From: CAZPMT01 sp964587655
GTDB lineage: Bacteria; Hydrogenedentota; Hydrogenedentia; Hydrogenedentales; SLHB01
Direction of reading: 5' to 3'
Assembly (NCBI GenBank): GCA_964587655.1
Contig: CAZPMT010000050.1
Span: 1-34,648, forward strand
DNA: 34,648 bases
Shown here piece by piece: positions 1 through 6,924 of this stretch (its first letter is position 1; every line of letters starts with the position of its first letter). The notes under the pieces were generated by a model. That model saw only the letters and a list, made by a program, of their open reading frames with translations, had not been told where the DNA came from and did no database searches. The position numbers and the translations under genes are program-made.

Positions 1-1
1 G

Positions 2-23
2 ACGCGACGTCCCCGTCGCGTTT
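2..23. terminator. Hairpin at window edge, possible terminator
   Basis: Perfect inverted repeat ACGCGACG (2-9), loop TCCC, CGTCGCGT (14-21), followed on the plus strand by TTTCTG. It lies just past the rluB stop, so it could end the minus-strand aroF-scpB-rluB transcript or a plus-strand gene entering from the left. The minus-strand flank lies outside the window, so a U-tract cannot be judged in that direction. Confidence 0.4.
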
Positions 24-57
24 CTGAGGCCAGGGCGAAGCGGCGGGGATGCCGCGG

Positions 58-879
58 CTATGAGATCTCGGAGGCGAGTCCGGTGAGTTTGCGGAGTGTG
101 GCGATCTCGTGGTGGGTCAGGTAACGCCATTCTCCCGGGCGGAGGCCCTTGACGTTGATGCCTGCGATCGATACGCGCTGTAGTTCGCGAACGGCATGGC
201 CGGCCGCGGCGCACATGCGTTTCACTTCTCGTTTTCTTCCTTCATGGATCGTGAGCCGCAAAAGGGTGACGCCCTGGCGCTTGTTGACTATCGTGGCCTT
301 CGCCGGCGCGGTGGGACCGTCCTCCAACGGGACGCCCTTCTCGATCTCGGCGAGGGTTCCGCGCGAAACTTCACCCCACACGGTGGCGAGATACACTTTG
401 TCCACTTCGTACTTGGGATGCATGAGGCGGAACGCGAGATCGCCGTCGTTGGTGAGGAGCAGCGCGCCTTCCACGTCGAAGTCGAGCCGCCCGACGGGAA
501 ACACGCGAGCGTCCACGCCTTGAATGCAGTCAAGCACGGTCTTGCGGCCCTGGGGATCCCGGGCGCTTGTAACGGCCCCCTTAGGCTTGTTCAGGATGAT
601 ATAGACGGGCGCTTCCTGTCGTATGGGTTTACCCTCGCAGGTGACAACGTCCTTGTCGGGATCGATCGTGTCTCCGAGCTTGGCAGCAACCCCGTTCACT
701 TCGACGCACCCGGACTCGATGAGCCGTTCCGCATTCCGGCGCGAGGCGATACCGCAGGCCGCGAGATATCGTTGGAGGCGCATTGGACCCTTCACCGCGG
801 GGCTCTCATCCGCGTCGGTGGTGTCGAGATCCGGCTGGATGGCGGATAGTTGAGGGGAAGGCTCGCCGTGTCGCAGCAT
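58..879 (-). CDS. rluB: 23S rRNA pseudouridine synthase, RluB/RsuA family
   Basis: Predicted to isomerise a uridine of 23S rRNA (around position 2605 in E. coli numbering) to pseudouridine during ribosome assembly. The 273-residue product has an S4 RNA-binding domain at about residues 33-80 (MRLQRYLA, then SRRNAERLIESG) and a catalytic domain with the GRLD motif at 130-133, where D133 is the expected catalytic Asp, followed by LLLTNDGD. EGRKREVKRM (213-222) is also typical. The longest start, ATG at 879, directly abuts the scpB stop. Met33 (ATG at 783) fits the usual family N-terminus better and has AAGGG just upstream, so the true start may be 783. Third gene of a packed aroF-scpB-rluB run. 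RluB versus RsuA/RluF specificity cannot be settled from sequence; the scpB neighbour favours RluB. Confidence 0.93.
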   Translation of the reverse strand: MLRHGEPSPQLSAIQPDLDTTDADESPAVKGPMRLQRYLAACGIASRRNAERLIESGCVEVNGVAAKLGDTIDPDKDVVTCEGKPIRQEAPVYIILNKPKGAVTSARDPQGRKTVLDCIQGVDARVFPVGRLDFDVEGALLLTNDGDLAFRLMHPKYEVDKVYLATVWGEVSRGTLAEIEKGVPLEDGPTAPAKATIVNKRQGVTLLRLTIHEGRKREVKRMCAAAGHAVRELQRVSIAGINVKGLRPGEWRYLTHHEIATLRKLTGLASEIS

Positions 880-1473
880 CTAGCTCATTTCCCGCAGTTC
901 CTCGATGGACGGAAGCTCCTTGAGGTTCTTCAGTCCGAAATGCACGAGGAACTCGTCGGTGGTTCGATACAGCTTGGGACGGCCCGGGAGTTCGGCGATG
1001 CCGACGACTTTGATGAGCCGTTTCTCTTGCAGCGACTCGAATGCGTGCGATACGCTGACGCCGCGGATGGCCTCGACTTCCGCGCGTGTCACCGGCTGCT
1101 TGTAGGCGATGATGGCGAGGGTTTCGAGGATGACTTTCGATAGTTGCCGGCTCTTCTTTATCTGGAACAGCCGCCGGATATACGGTGCATACTCGGGTTT
1201 CGTGGCGAGTTGGTATCCGCCGGCGATTTCCTTGAGCGTGTATGGCAGGTCTTGGGTTTCGATGTCCTGGCGGAGTTCCTGCATCAGGTTCGCAACGATA
1301 TCCGGATCGATGTCGCCCAGCGCTTCCGCGATGCGCCCGATGCTGAGGGGGCGATCGCTTGCGAACAGCAGGGCGCCGATCGCCTGGCGCGTCTCCTCGC
1401 GACCGAGCATCTCGACGGGTTCGAGATCCCCGGTCTGTTCTTCAAGTTGATCTTCTCGTTCCTCGTCCGCCAT
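880..1473 (-). CDS. scpB: Segregation and condensation protein B
   Basis: ScpB is a winged-helix subunit that dimerises and binds the ScpA kleisin in the SMC-ScpAB complex, which organises and segregates the chromosome in the cytoplasm. The 197-residue product has the usual family length. The core motifs are clear: LSKVILETLAIIAYKQPVT (about 109-127), EAIRGV, then GRPKLYRTTDEFL and FGLKNLKELP near the C-terminus. An acidic tail (about residues 1-20) precedes the first winged helix. ATG at 1473 has an AGGTGA ribosome site with a short spacer. Gap to the aroF stop is 14 nt, and the rluB ATG follows its own stop directly, so the three are probably co-transcribed. The usual partner scpA is not adjacent and not in this window. 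Confidence 0.95.
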   Translation of the reverse strand: MADEEREDQLEEQTGDLEPVEMLGREETRQAIGALLFASDRPLSIGRIAEALGDIDPDIVANLMQELRQDIETQDLPYTLKEIAGGYQLATKPEYAPYIRRLFQIKKSRQLSKVILETLAIIAYKQPVTRAEVEAIRGVSVSHAFESLQEKRLIKVVGIAELPGRPKLYRTTDEFLVHFGLKNLKELPSIEELREMS

Positions 1474-1487
1474 CGGTCACCTGTCGT

Positions 1488-2501
1488 CTAGAGATTCTTG
1501 CCAAGCAACTTGAGCAAGGGTTTGATTTCCTCCATCAACTGACGGAAGCGTTCCGGTTTCAACGATTGGGCCCCGTCGGAAAACGCCTCCGCGGGCCTCG
1601 GATGAACCTCGATCATTAGACCGTCCGCGCCAGCCACGACGGCGGCCTTCGCCATCGGGATCACCAAGTCCCAGTGACCCGTCCCGTGGCTCGGATCCAC
1701 GATGACGGGAAGGTGCGACAGCTTCTTGAAGACCGGGACCGCGCTGATATCGAGCGTGTTGCGCGTTTCGGTCTCGAACGTTCGGATGCCGCGCTCGCAC
1801 AATATAACGTCCTTGTTTCCCTCAGAGAGGATGTACTCCGCGGACATCAGCGTCTCGTTGATGGTCGACATCATGCCGCGCTTCAGGATCACCGGCTTGT
1901 TGGTCCTGCCCACCGCCTTGAGCAGCCCAAAATTCTGCATGTTCCGCGCGCCGATCTGGATGATGTCCGCGCGCTCCTCGACGAGCGGCACCTGCTCCGG
2001 CGTCATCACTTCCGTGGCGAACGGCATGCCGGCCGCGCGAGACGCCTCCTGCAGGAAATCCAGGCCCTCTTCCTCGAGCCCTTGGAAGCTGTAGGGGGAC
2101 GTCCTCGGTTTGTACGCGCCGCCCCGCAGGATCGCCGCCCCGCATTTCTTGACTAGCTTCGCCGTCTCGATAATCTGCTCGCGGGATTCGACCGCGCACG
2201 GACCGCCTATGACACAGAAACGCTTCCCACCGATCTCCGCAGGCCCGATGCGGATGATCGTATCCTCGCCTTTCGCCTCGCGCCCCGCGAGTTTGAACGG
2301 CTGCAAGATCGGTACGACTTTCTCGACGTGGGGCAGCGACTCGAGGGACTGAAGCCGGAACTTCCCGCGCTCGTCGCCGACGGCGGCGATAACGGTGCGC
2401 TGTTCGCCCTCGATCAGGTGGGCTTTATAGCCCAACTCCTCGATCTTGCCGACAACAAAATCTATGTCCTCACGCTTCCGGGAAGCCATGACAATAATCA
2501 T
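1488..2501 (-). CDS. aroF: 3-deoxy-7-phosphoheptulonate (DAHP) synthase, type I-beta
   Basis: Catalyses the first step of the shikimate pathway: phosphoenolpyruvate plus erythrose 4-phosphate to DAHP. The 337-residue product has an N-terminal ferredoxin-like regulatory domain (about 1-72), as in the Thermotoga enzyme, where such a domain mediates feedback inhibition, and then a TIM barrel. Barrel motifs: GGPCAVES (99-106), KPRTSPYSFQG (131-141), IQIGARNMQN (181-190), KRG (207-209), CERGIRTFE (235-243), VDPSHGTG (268-275) and EVHP (298-301). The likely metal ligands C102, H272, E298 and D309 are all present. ATG at 2501 has AAGGA nine bases upstream. First gene of the aroF-scpB-rluB run, divergent from rbsK. 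A strong promoter candidate whose -10 box sits inside an inverted repeat lies upstream. Confidence 0.96.
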   Translation of the reverse strand: MIIVMASRKREDIDFVVGKIEELGYKAHLIEGEQRTVIAAVGDERGKFRLQSLESLPHVEKVVPILQPFKLAGREAKGEDTIIRIGPAEIGGKRFCVIGGPCAVESREQIIETAKLVKKCGAAILRGGAYKPRTSPYSFQGLEEEGLDFLQEASRAAGMPFATEVMTPEQVPLVEERADIIQIGARNMQNFGLLKAVGRTNKPVILKRGMMSTINETLMSAEYILSEGNKDVILCERGIRTFETETRNTLDISAVPVFKKLSHLPVIVDPSHGTGHWDLVIPMAKAAVVAGADGLMIEVHPRPAEAFSDGAQSLKPERFRQLMEEIKPLLKLLGKNL

Positions 2502-2550
2502 CGCACTGAATCCTTCACGTTGCTAACGGCACGGCTGTCAAGTTCCCCCT

Positions 2551-2587
2551 TGCTGGAAGTATATCCAGCAGGGAACGCGAAATGCAA
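2551..2587 (-). promoter_or_regulatory. aroF promoter with palindrome around the -10 box
   Basis: On the minus strand, -35 TTGCAT (2587-2582), an 18-nt spacer and -10 TATACT (2563-2558) form a good sigma-70-type promoter about 50 nt upstream of the aroF ATG. The -10 hexamer is exactly the loop of an inverted repeat with arms TGCTGGA and TCCAGCA (2551-2570). Such a layout would let a dimeric repressor cover the -10 box; this is inference. Confidence 0.55.
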
Positions 2588-2588
2588 A

Positions 2589-2609
2589 GGGCCGCGGAGG
2601 TCCGCGCCC
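2589..2609. repeat. Small imperfect palindrome in the aroF/rbsK divergent region
   Basis: GGGCCGCGGA (2589-2598) and TCCGCGCCC (2601-2609) pair with one bulge around a GG loop. It lies just upstream of the aroF -35 box. No T-tract follows in either direction. It could be a second regulator site or GC-rich chance structure. Confidence 0.25.
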
Positions 2610-2755
2610 TACGCACGCCGCGAATCTGACGCAGGCCCGCGGTGCGAAGTGACGTGTCGGCGGGTGCCGCTACTTGATCGCTATCGTGAAAAAAGGGGAA
2701 GATAACCACTCGATGTCTGGCGAGAAATCGTGCAATGTCTGCGGGAGGTAAGGGC

Positions 2756-3682
2756 ATGGATCGCGCAACGGTGTTGGTGGTCGGCAGCGCGAACGTCGAT
2801 TTGGTGACGACGGCGCCGCGATGTCCCAAACCGGGCGAGTCTTTGCTTGGCAGTTCGTTCAAGACCATCGCCGGCGGAAAAGGCGCAAACCAGGCGGTCG
2901 CCGCGGCGCGGCTCGGAGCGCGCACTTTCTTTGCGGGATGCGTCGGGAAGGACGCCTTCGGTGAGATGCAGCGCCGGACGTTGTCGGAGGCCGGCGTGGA
3001 TGTGACGCATCTCAAGACGCACGCATCCGAGCCCACGGGCACGGCCATCATTCTTGTTGCCGATACCGGTCAGAATTCGATCGTCGTAGTTCCCGCCGCC
3101 AATAACGGCGTTACCCCGGACGATGTCCGTTCGCTGCGGCCGTTGTTCGAGAAGCTCGATTGTGTCTTGCTGCAGCTCGAGATCCCGCTTGAAACCGTCG
3201 AGGCCACACTCGACCTCGCGCGAGAGACGAACGTCCTGTCGATACTCGATGCTGGTCCCGCGCAACGCGTCCCGGACCAGATTGTTCGGAAGGCGGGCCT
3301 CGTTTCGCCGAATGAGACCGAGGCGGAAGCGATGACCGGCATCGGCGTGCGGTCCGTCGAAGACGCGCACCGCGCGGCAGAGCGCCTCCGCGAAATGGGC
3401 GCACGCGAAGTGGTCATCAAGCTCGGCGCGAACGGATGCCTGTACCTCGGCGAGGGATGCCTCCATGTGCCCGCGTTCAAGGTCACGCCGGTGGACACGA
3501 CGGCCGCGGGAGACGCATTCACGGCCGCACTCGGCTGCATGTGGAACAGGCTGCCGCTCGAGGAGGCCCTTCGGTACGCGAATGCAGCGGGCGCGCTTGC
3601 AACCATCGTAGCGGGCGCGCAGCCGTCCATGCCTACGGCGGCCGCAGTGGAGACGTTTCTACGCGAGCACCCTACACCTTGA
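2756..3682 (+). CDS. rbsK: Ribokinase, PfkB family
   Basis: Phosphorylates D-ribose, or possibly a related sugar, to the 5-phosphate using ATP, feeding the pentose phosphate pathway. The chosen start, ATG at 2756, has GGGAGG seven bases upstream and gives 308 residues, the usual ribokinase length; an ATG at 2735 in frame has no such site. Motifs: substrate-binding GGKGANQA (40-47), PNETEAEAMTG (185-195), and the C-terminal PfkB signature DTTAAGDAF (247-255) with D253 as catalytic base. SANVDLV near the N-terminus and GAQPSMP near the C-terminus also fit ribokinase rather than fructokinase. Divergent from aroF and first of a plus-strand stretch containing ribulose-phosphate epimerase, so a pentose role is plausible. 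No ribose transporter is in the window. Confidence 0.9.
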   Translation: MDRATVLVVGSANVDLVTTAPRCPKPGESLLGSSFKTIAGGKGANQAVAAARLGARTFFAGCVGKDAFGEMQRRTLSEAGVDVTHLKTHASEPTGTAIILVADTGQNSIVVVPAANNGVTPDDVRSLRPLFEKLDCVLLQLEIPLETVEATLDLARETNVLSILDAGPAQRVPDQIVRKAGLVSPNETEAEAMTGIGVRSVEDAHRAAERLREMGAREVVIKLGANGCLYLGEGCLHVPAFKVTPVDTTAAGDAFTAALGCMWNRLPLEEALRYANAAGALATIVAGAQPSMPTAAAVETFLREHPTP

Positions 3683-3687
3683 GTTTG

Positions 3688-3751
3688 GTGGCGCAGGCTG
3701 TCTAGCCTGTGGGGCTGGCGCATCCCGCACAGGCTAGACAGCCTGCGCCAC
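3688..3751. repeat. Nested palindrome with perfect 24-bp arms
   Basis: Left arm 3688-3711 and right arm 3728-3751 are exact reverse complements over 24 bp, separated by a 16-nt loop (3712-3727). Each arm holds its own smaller palindrome: CAGGCT, GTCT, AGCCTG in the left arm and CAGGCT, AGAC, AGCCTG in the right. The element fills most of the gap between the rbsK stop (3682) and the next ATG (3771). No T-tract follows, so it is not a canonical intrinsic terminator. It resembles REP/BIME or small non-autonomous palindromic elements. Only this copy was seen in the window. Confidence 0.9.
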
Positions 3752-3770
3752 GCGCTGGAAGGGAAGACGG

Positions 3771-4394
3771 ATGCAGAAGCTGATATTGGTTAGACACGGA
3801 GAATCGGAACATCATATGAGGGACTTGACGGGAGGGTGGACAGACACCCCATTGACTGAGCGCGGCAAGCAACAGGCGGAACGAATAGGGCATGCCTTGG
3901 CAGTGTCCGAGCAAGATCGGTGTTCCAGGCTGTTTAGCAGTGACCTTCTGCGTGCCCGGCAAACTGCGGAGATCATCTCAAAATTCGTAGGGACTCGTCC
4001 TGTGTTCCGGGCGGAACTGAGAGAGCTGAACAACGGAGTGGCTAAAGACAAGAGCCTTGCAGACGCGCGGAGCCTTGAGTTGCCCATGACCAAACCTACG
4101 GTTGAGTGGGAGCCATACCCCGGCGCCGAAAGCTGGAAAGCTATGTCACTCAGGATTACACGGTTCATGAGCGATATCGCTGCTCGCAGTTCTGGCGAAA
4201 CGGTCCTCATCGTCTCACATGGTAACGCCATGGTGGCCGTCATTCATTGGTGGCTAGCTCTTGGCGAAGAGTACTGGTCGAAGATTTCCTTCGAGCTAGA
4301 GTGCGGAAGCATCACAAGGTTGACGGAAAACCGCTGGGGGGAAAAGGTCATATCGAAGCTTAACGACACATCTCATCTGATTGCGAACGAATGA
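3771..4394 (+). CDS. Histidine phosphatase family protein (phosphoglycerate-mutase-like)
   Basis: Cytoplasmic phosphatase or mutase that works through a phosphohistidine intermediate. Of 207 residues, the N-terminal LVRHGES (6-12) carries the phospho-accepting H9 with R8. SSDLLRARQTAE supplies R61, LRELNNG holds the likely acid E85, and SHGNA (149-153) supplies the second His, H150. Substrate cannot be told; the family includes cobalamin-pathway and sugar-phosphate phosphatases. ATG at 3771 has GGAAGGGA upstream. Four 60-nt segments I counted run from 48 to 60% GC, below most neighbours (73% in one rpe segment), and the gene directly follows the large palindrome. Together these suggest a later insertion between rbsK and rpe, which is inference. 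Confidence 0.87.
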   Translation: MQKLILVRHGESEHHMRDLTGGWTDTPLTERGKQQAERIGHALAVSEQDRCSRLFSSDLLRARQTAEIISKFVGTRPVFRAELRELNNGVAKDKSLADARSLELPMTKPTVEWEPYPGAESWKAMSLRITRFMSDIAARSSGETVLIVSHGNAMVAVIHWWLALGEEYWSKISFELECGSITRLTENRWGEKVISKLNDTSHLIANE

Positions 4395-4452
4395 GGGTAC
4401 GATCAGGAGCAGTTCGCCGCATCCGAAAGGATTAGAGCAGGAGACGAAGACC

Positions 4453-5133
4453 TTGAACAAGATGATCTGTTCCGCGTCGGTAATGTGTGCCAATCTTCTC
4501 CACCTTGAGAATGACTTCAAGGCGCTCGATGCGGCCGGCTGCGATGAGCTGCACTTCGATATCATGGACGGCCTGTTCGTGCCGAACTTTACGCTCGGCT
4601 TCGATTTTGTCAAGGCGGCGCGGCGCGCGTGCGCGTTACCGTGCAGCGCGCACCTGATGATCACGCACCCCGAGGACTACATCGAGCGATTCGTTGAGGC
4701 CGGTTGTTCGACGATCATCGTGCATGAGGAAACGTGCGTCCATGCGCAGCGGACGCTGACCCAGATCCGCGACGCGGGCGCCTCGCCGGGCATTGCGATC
4801 AATCCAGCCACTCCCTTGACGAAGCTGGACTACCTGCTCGACAACGCGGATCGCGTGCTTGTAATGGCGGTCGATCCGGGTTATGCCGGACAGAAGATCC
4901 TCCGCGGCGCATTTGAGCGCGTGCGGATCCTCCGGGAGGTCATCAGTTATCGCGAGTTGCGCGTCAAGATCGAAGTGGACGGCAACACTACGGTACGCAA
5001 CGTAGCGCTGCTGGCCGACGCCGGCGCGGAGATCTTCGTATTGGGCACTGCAAGCATCTTCAAAGGGGGAGACCCGGGCGAGGCCCTTCAGGTTTTCCGA
5101 GACGAGGTGGCCCGCGAACGTCAACGAGCATAG
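4453..5133 (+). CDS. rpe: Ribulose-phosphate 3-epimerase
   Basis: Interconverts ribulose 5-phosphate and xylulose 5-phosphate in the pentose phosphate pathway. TIM-barrel motifs are present: HFDIMDGLFVPNFTLG, SAHLMITHPEDYI, INPATPL, VMAVDPGYAGQK, EVDGN and GTASIF. Counting from the ATG at 4462, the metal and catalytic residues are H31, D33, H64 and D173. The start is a choice between TTG at 4453, nine bases after an AGGAG site, and ATG at 4462, eighteen bases after it; the TTG is favoured by spacing. An in-frame extension back to 4381 overlaps the previous gene and is unlikely. The product, about 225-228 residues, is family-typical. Related hexose-phosphate epimerases cannot be fully excluded. 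Confidence 0.92.
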   Translation: MNKMICSASVMCANLLHLENDFKALDAAGCDELHFDIMDGLFVPNFTLGFDFVKAARRACALPCSAHLMITHPEDYIERFVEAGCSTIIVHEETCVHAQRTLTQIRDAGASPGIAINPATPLTKLDYLLDNADRVLVMAVDPGYAGQKILRGAFERVRILREVISYRELRVKIEVDGNTTVRNVALLADAGAEIFVLGTASIFKGGDPGEALQVFRDEVARERQRA

Positions 5134-5212
5134 CGGGCGTTCTTTTCGGGCCACGTTTTCAGATCCCTGGCGTCGCGCGGACGAACCGCTGGATATGAAA
5201 GGGAAATAAGCG

Positions 5213-5968
5213 ATGGACAACCAGGTAGTGATCATCACGGGCGCGGCGCGGGGCATCGGTTTCGGCATCGGACGGTGCTTCGCGAAGAAGGGGGCTTCGC
5301 TTGTTGTTGCCGATCTCGATTTGGACGGCGCGCGGAAGGCCGCCGACGCGCTGAAAGGCGAAGGAGCCGCCGCCGCCGTCGGACTTCGCTGCGATGTCGC
5401 CGTGCGCGGCGAGGTCCAATCGATGATCGATAAGGCCATGGAGACATTCGGCCGGATCGATGTGCTTGTCAACAACGCGGGGATCTGTCCCTTCATCGAA
5501 GTTATGGACCTGACCCCGGAGACGTGGCAGCGGACGCTTGACGTGAATCTGACGGGAGCGTTTCATTGCACGCAGTTAGCCGCGCGGAAGATGATCGAGC
5601 GCGGGAAGGGTGGGCGCGTTATCTTCATCACGTCGCTCGCCGAAAACGTGACTGGGCCGGCACAGGTCGACTACGGCGCATCAAAGGCGGGACTACGCAT
5701 GACGATGGTCGGCTTCGCGACGGCGCTCGGCAAACATGACATCACCTGCAACGCCGTCGCGCCGGGGATGATCCTCACGCCGATGACCGCGTTTCACTGG
5801 GAAAGGCCCGAGAACGCGGCGTTCATCAAACAGCGTGTGCCCGCCGGGCGCATCGGAACGCCGGAGGACGTCGGAAACGCCTGCGTGTTTCTGGCGTCGC
5901 GCGAAGCGGAATACATCAACGGGATCACACTGCGTGTGGACGGCGGCCACCAAGCCGTATGCTGCTAA
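5213..5968 (+). CDS. Short-chain dehydrogenase/reductase (SDR), canonical
   Basis: NAD(P)-dependent oxidoreductase of the classical SDR family, 251 residues. Cofactor motif TGAARGIG (9-16), D34 at the end of the second strand (favouring NAD over NADP), NNAG (87-90), and the catalytic set N112, S141, Y154 and K158 (YGASK) are all intact. The substrate is probably a sugar, polyol or sugar-derived alcohol given the neighbours; a fatty-acid role is less likely. A purine-rich site (AAAGGGAAA) precedes the ATG at 5213. The next SDR begins 12 nt after its stop with a strong AGGAGGAG site, so the two are almost certainly co-transcribed. The last two residues are Cys-Cys, of unknown meaning. Confidence 0.92.
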   Translation: MDNQVVIITGAARGIGFGIGRCFAKKGASLVVADLDLDGARKAADALKGEGAAAAVGLRCDVAVRGEVQSMIDKAMETFGRIDVLVNNAGICPFIEVMDLTPETWQRTLDVNLTGAFHCTQLAARKMIERGKGGRVIFITSLAENVTGPAQVDYGASKAGLRMTMVGFATALGKHDITCNAVAPGMILTPMTAFHWERPENAAFIKQRVPAGRIGTPEDVGNACVFLASREAEYINGITLRVDGGHQAVCC

Positions 5969-5980
5969 GGAGGAGAAGCC

Positions 5981-6745
5981 ATGCTGTCGATCGATCTCTC
6001 AAATAAGGTGGCGGTCATTACGGGCGCGGCCGGCCAACTGGGCCGCGTGATGGTTCGCACGATGGCCGGCGCCGGCGCAGGCATCGCCATCTGTTACCAC
6101 AAGAACAAGGCCAAGGCGAGGGAACTGCTTGCGGAAATCGAGGCAAAGGGCGCGCGCGGCGTCATCGTCCCCGCCGATGTCACGAGCCAACGCTCGGTCA
6201 TCAAGATGCGCGATTACGTCAACAAGACGCTGGGGCCCGCGGACATCATCGTGAACAACGCGGTCGCGCACTACGAGTGGACGCACGTTCTCGATCAGGC
6301 GGAGGCGGACTATGAGAGCCAGTTCCGGTCGTGCGTGTTGCACAACGTGTTTATGGCCAAGGCATTCGTCCCCGCGATGATCAAGAAGAAGTGGGGCCGG
6401 GTCATCGGGATCAACACCGAGTGCGCCATGCAGTGCTGGGAGAACCAATCCGCTTACAGTTCGGGCAAGCGCGGGATGGACGGCGTGCTGCGCGTTCTCG
6501 CGCGCGAGGTGGGTATGCACGGCATCACCGTGAACCAGGTCGCGCCCGGATGGATGCTCAGTGAGAACCGGCCCGACGGCGGGACGGATTACGAGGAACA
6601 GTACCGCAAGAACGTCCCGCTGCAACGCCGCGGCACGGACCAGGAGGTCGCGAACGTCGTGACATTCCTCGCGTCGGACCTCGCGAGCTACATCCACGGC
6701 GCCTACATCCCCGTGTGCGGCGGCAACGTCATGCCGGGCATCTGA
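5981..6745 (+). CDS. SDR-family protein with altered catalytic residues
   Basis: 254 residues with a Rossmann fold: TGAAGQLG (14-21), VNNA (91-94), Y159 and K163 (YSSGK). Compared with its neighbour SDR, the Ser of the active site aligns with T146, because the distance of 13 residues to Tyr is conserved. The Asn of the catalytic tetrad aligns with C118 or S117 (RSCVLHN). The segment INTECAMQCW is unusual and Cys-rich. It may have a shifted substrate range or act with the preceding SDR as a hetero-oligomer; both ideas are inference. AGGAGGAG precedes ATG 5981, 12 nt after the previous stop. A terminator-like hairpin follows at 6770. Confidence 0.88.
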   Translation: MLSIDLSNKVAVITGAAGQLGRVMVRTMAGAGAGIAICYHKNKAKARELLAEIEAKGARGVIVPADVTSQRSVIKMRDYVNKTLGPADIIVNNAVAHYEWTHVLDQAEADYESQFRSCVLHNVFMAKAFVPAMIKKKWGRVIGINTECAMQCWENQSAYSSGKRGMDGVLRVLAREVGMHGITVNQVAPGWMLSENRPDGGTDYEEQYRKNVPLQRRGTDQEVANVVTFLASDLASYIHGAYIPVCGGNVMPGI

Positions 6746-6769
6746 AGTTCAGGTTCTCCTCTTGCTTGA

Positions 6770-6803
6770 CGTTCACGCCGATCGTGAACGGGCCGTTTTG
6801 TTT
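6770..6803 (+). terminator. Likely intrinsic terminator after the SDR pair
   Basis: CGTTCACG (6770-6777), loop CCGAT, CGTGAACG (6783-6790) form an 8-bp perfect stem, followed after GGCCG by TTTTGTTT. It lies 25 nt after the second SDR stop. The stem-to-T distance is slightly long, so efficiency is uncertain. Confidence 0.55.
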
Positions 6804-6825
6804 CCCTGAATCCATTCCCTATACT
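6798..6825 (+). promoter_or_regulatory. Candidate promoter for the Gfo/Idh gene
   Basis: TTGTTT (6798-6803), 16-nt spacer, TATACT (6820-6825). The -10 is close to consensus. Predicted start near 6832 gives a leader of about 90 nt containing a hairpin at 6856-6879. Confidence 0.45.
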
Positions 6826-6855
6826 GGAACCGCGTCAGGAGCACGGCGAGAGAGA

Positions 6856-6879
6856 GACAAGGGGTGCCAACCCCTTGTC
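6856..6879 (+). repeat. Perfect 9-bp-stem hairpin in the Gfo/Idh leader
   Basis: GACAAGGGG (6856-6864), loop TGCCAA, CCCCTTGTC (6871-6879). It sits between the candidate promoter and the ribosome site of the Gfo/Idh gene. No T-tract follows. It could be an mRNA-stabilising structure, a regulator site or a small dispersed palindrome; only one copy was seen here. Confidence 0.6.
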
Positions 6880-6924
6880 CGACATCTCGTCACAGGGCAA
6901 CGGCGAGACGGACGGAGCTTCTTC

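Noticed and set aside
2536..2541. Perfect TTGACA on the minus strand near the aroF start
   Set aside because: No -10-like hexamer at 16-18 nt; the TTGCAT/TATACT pair further upstream is better.
3688..3751. Reading the large palindrome as a CRISPR repeat or a standard terminator
   Set aside because: Only one unit and no spacers, so not CRISPR; no U-tract on either strand, so not a canonical terminator.
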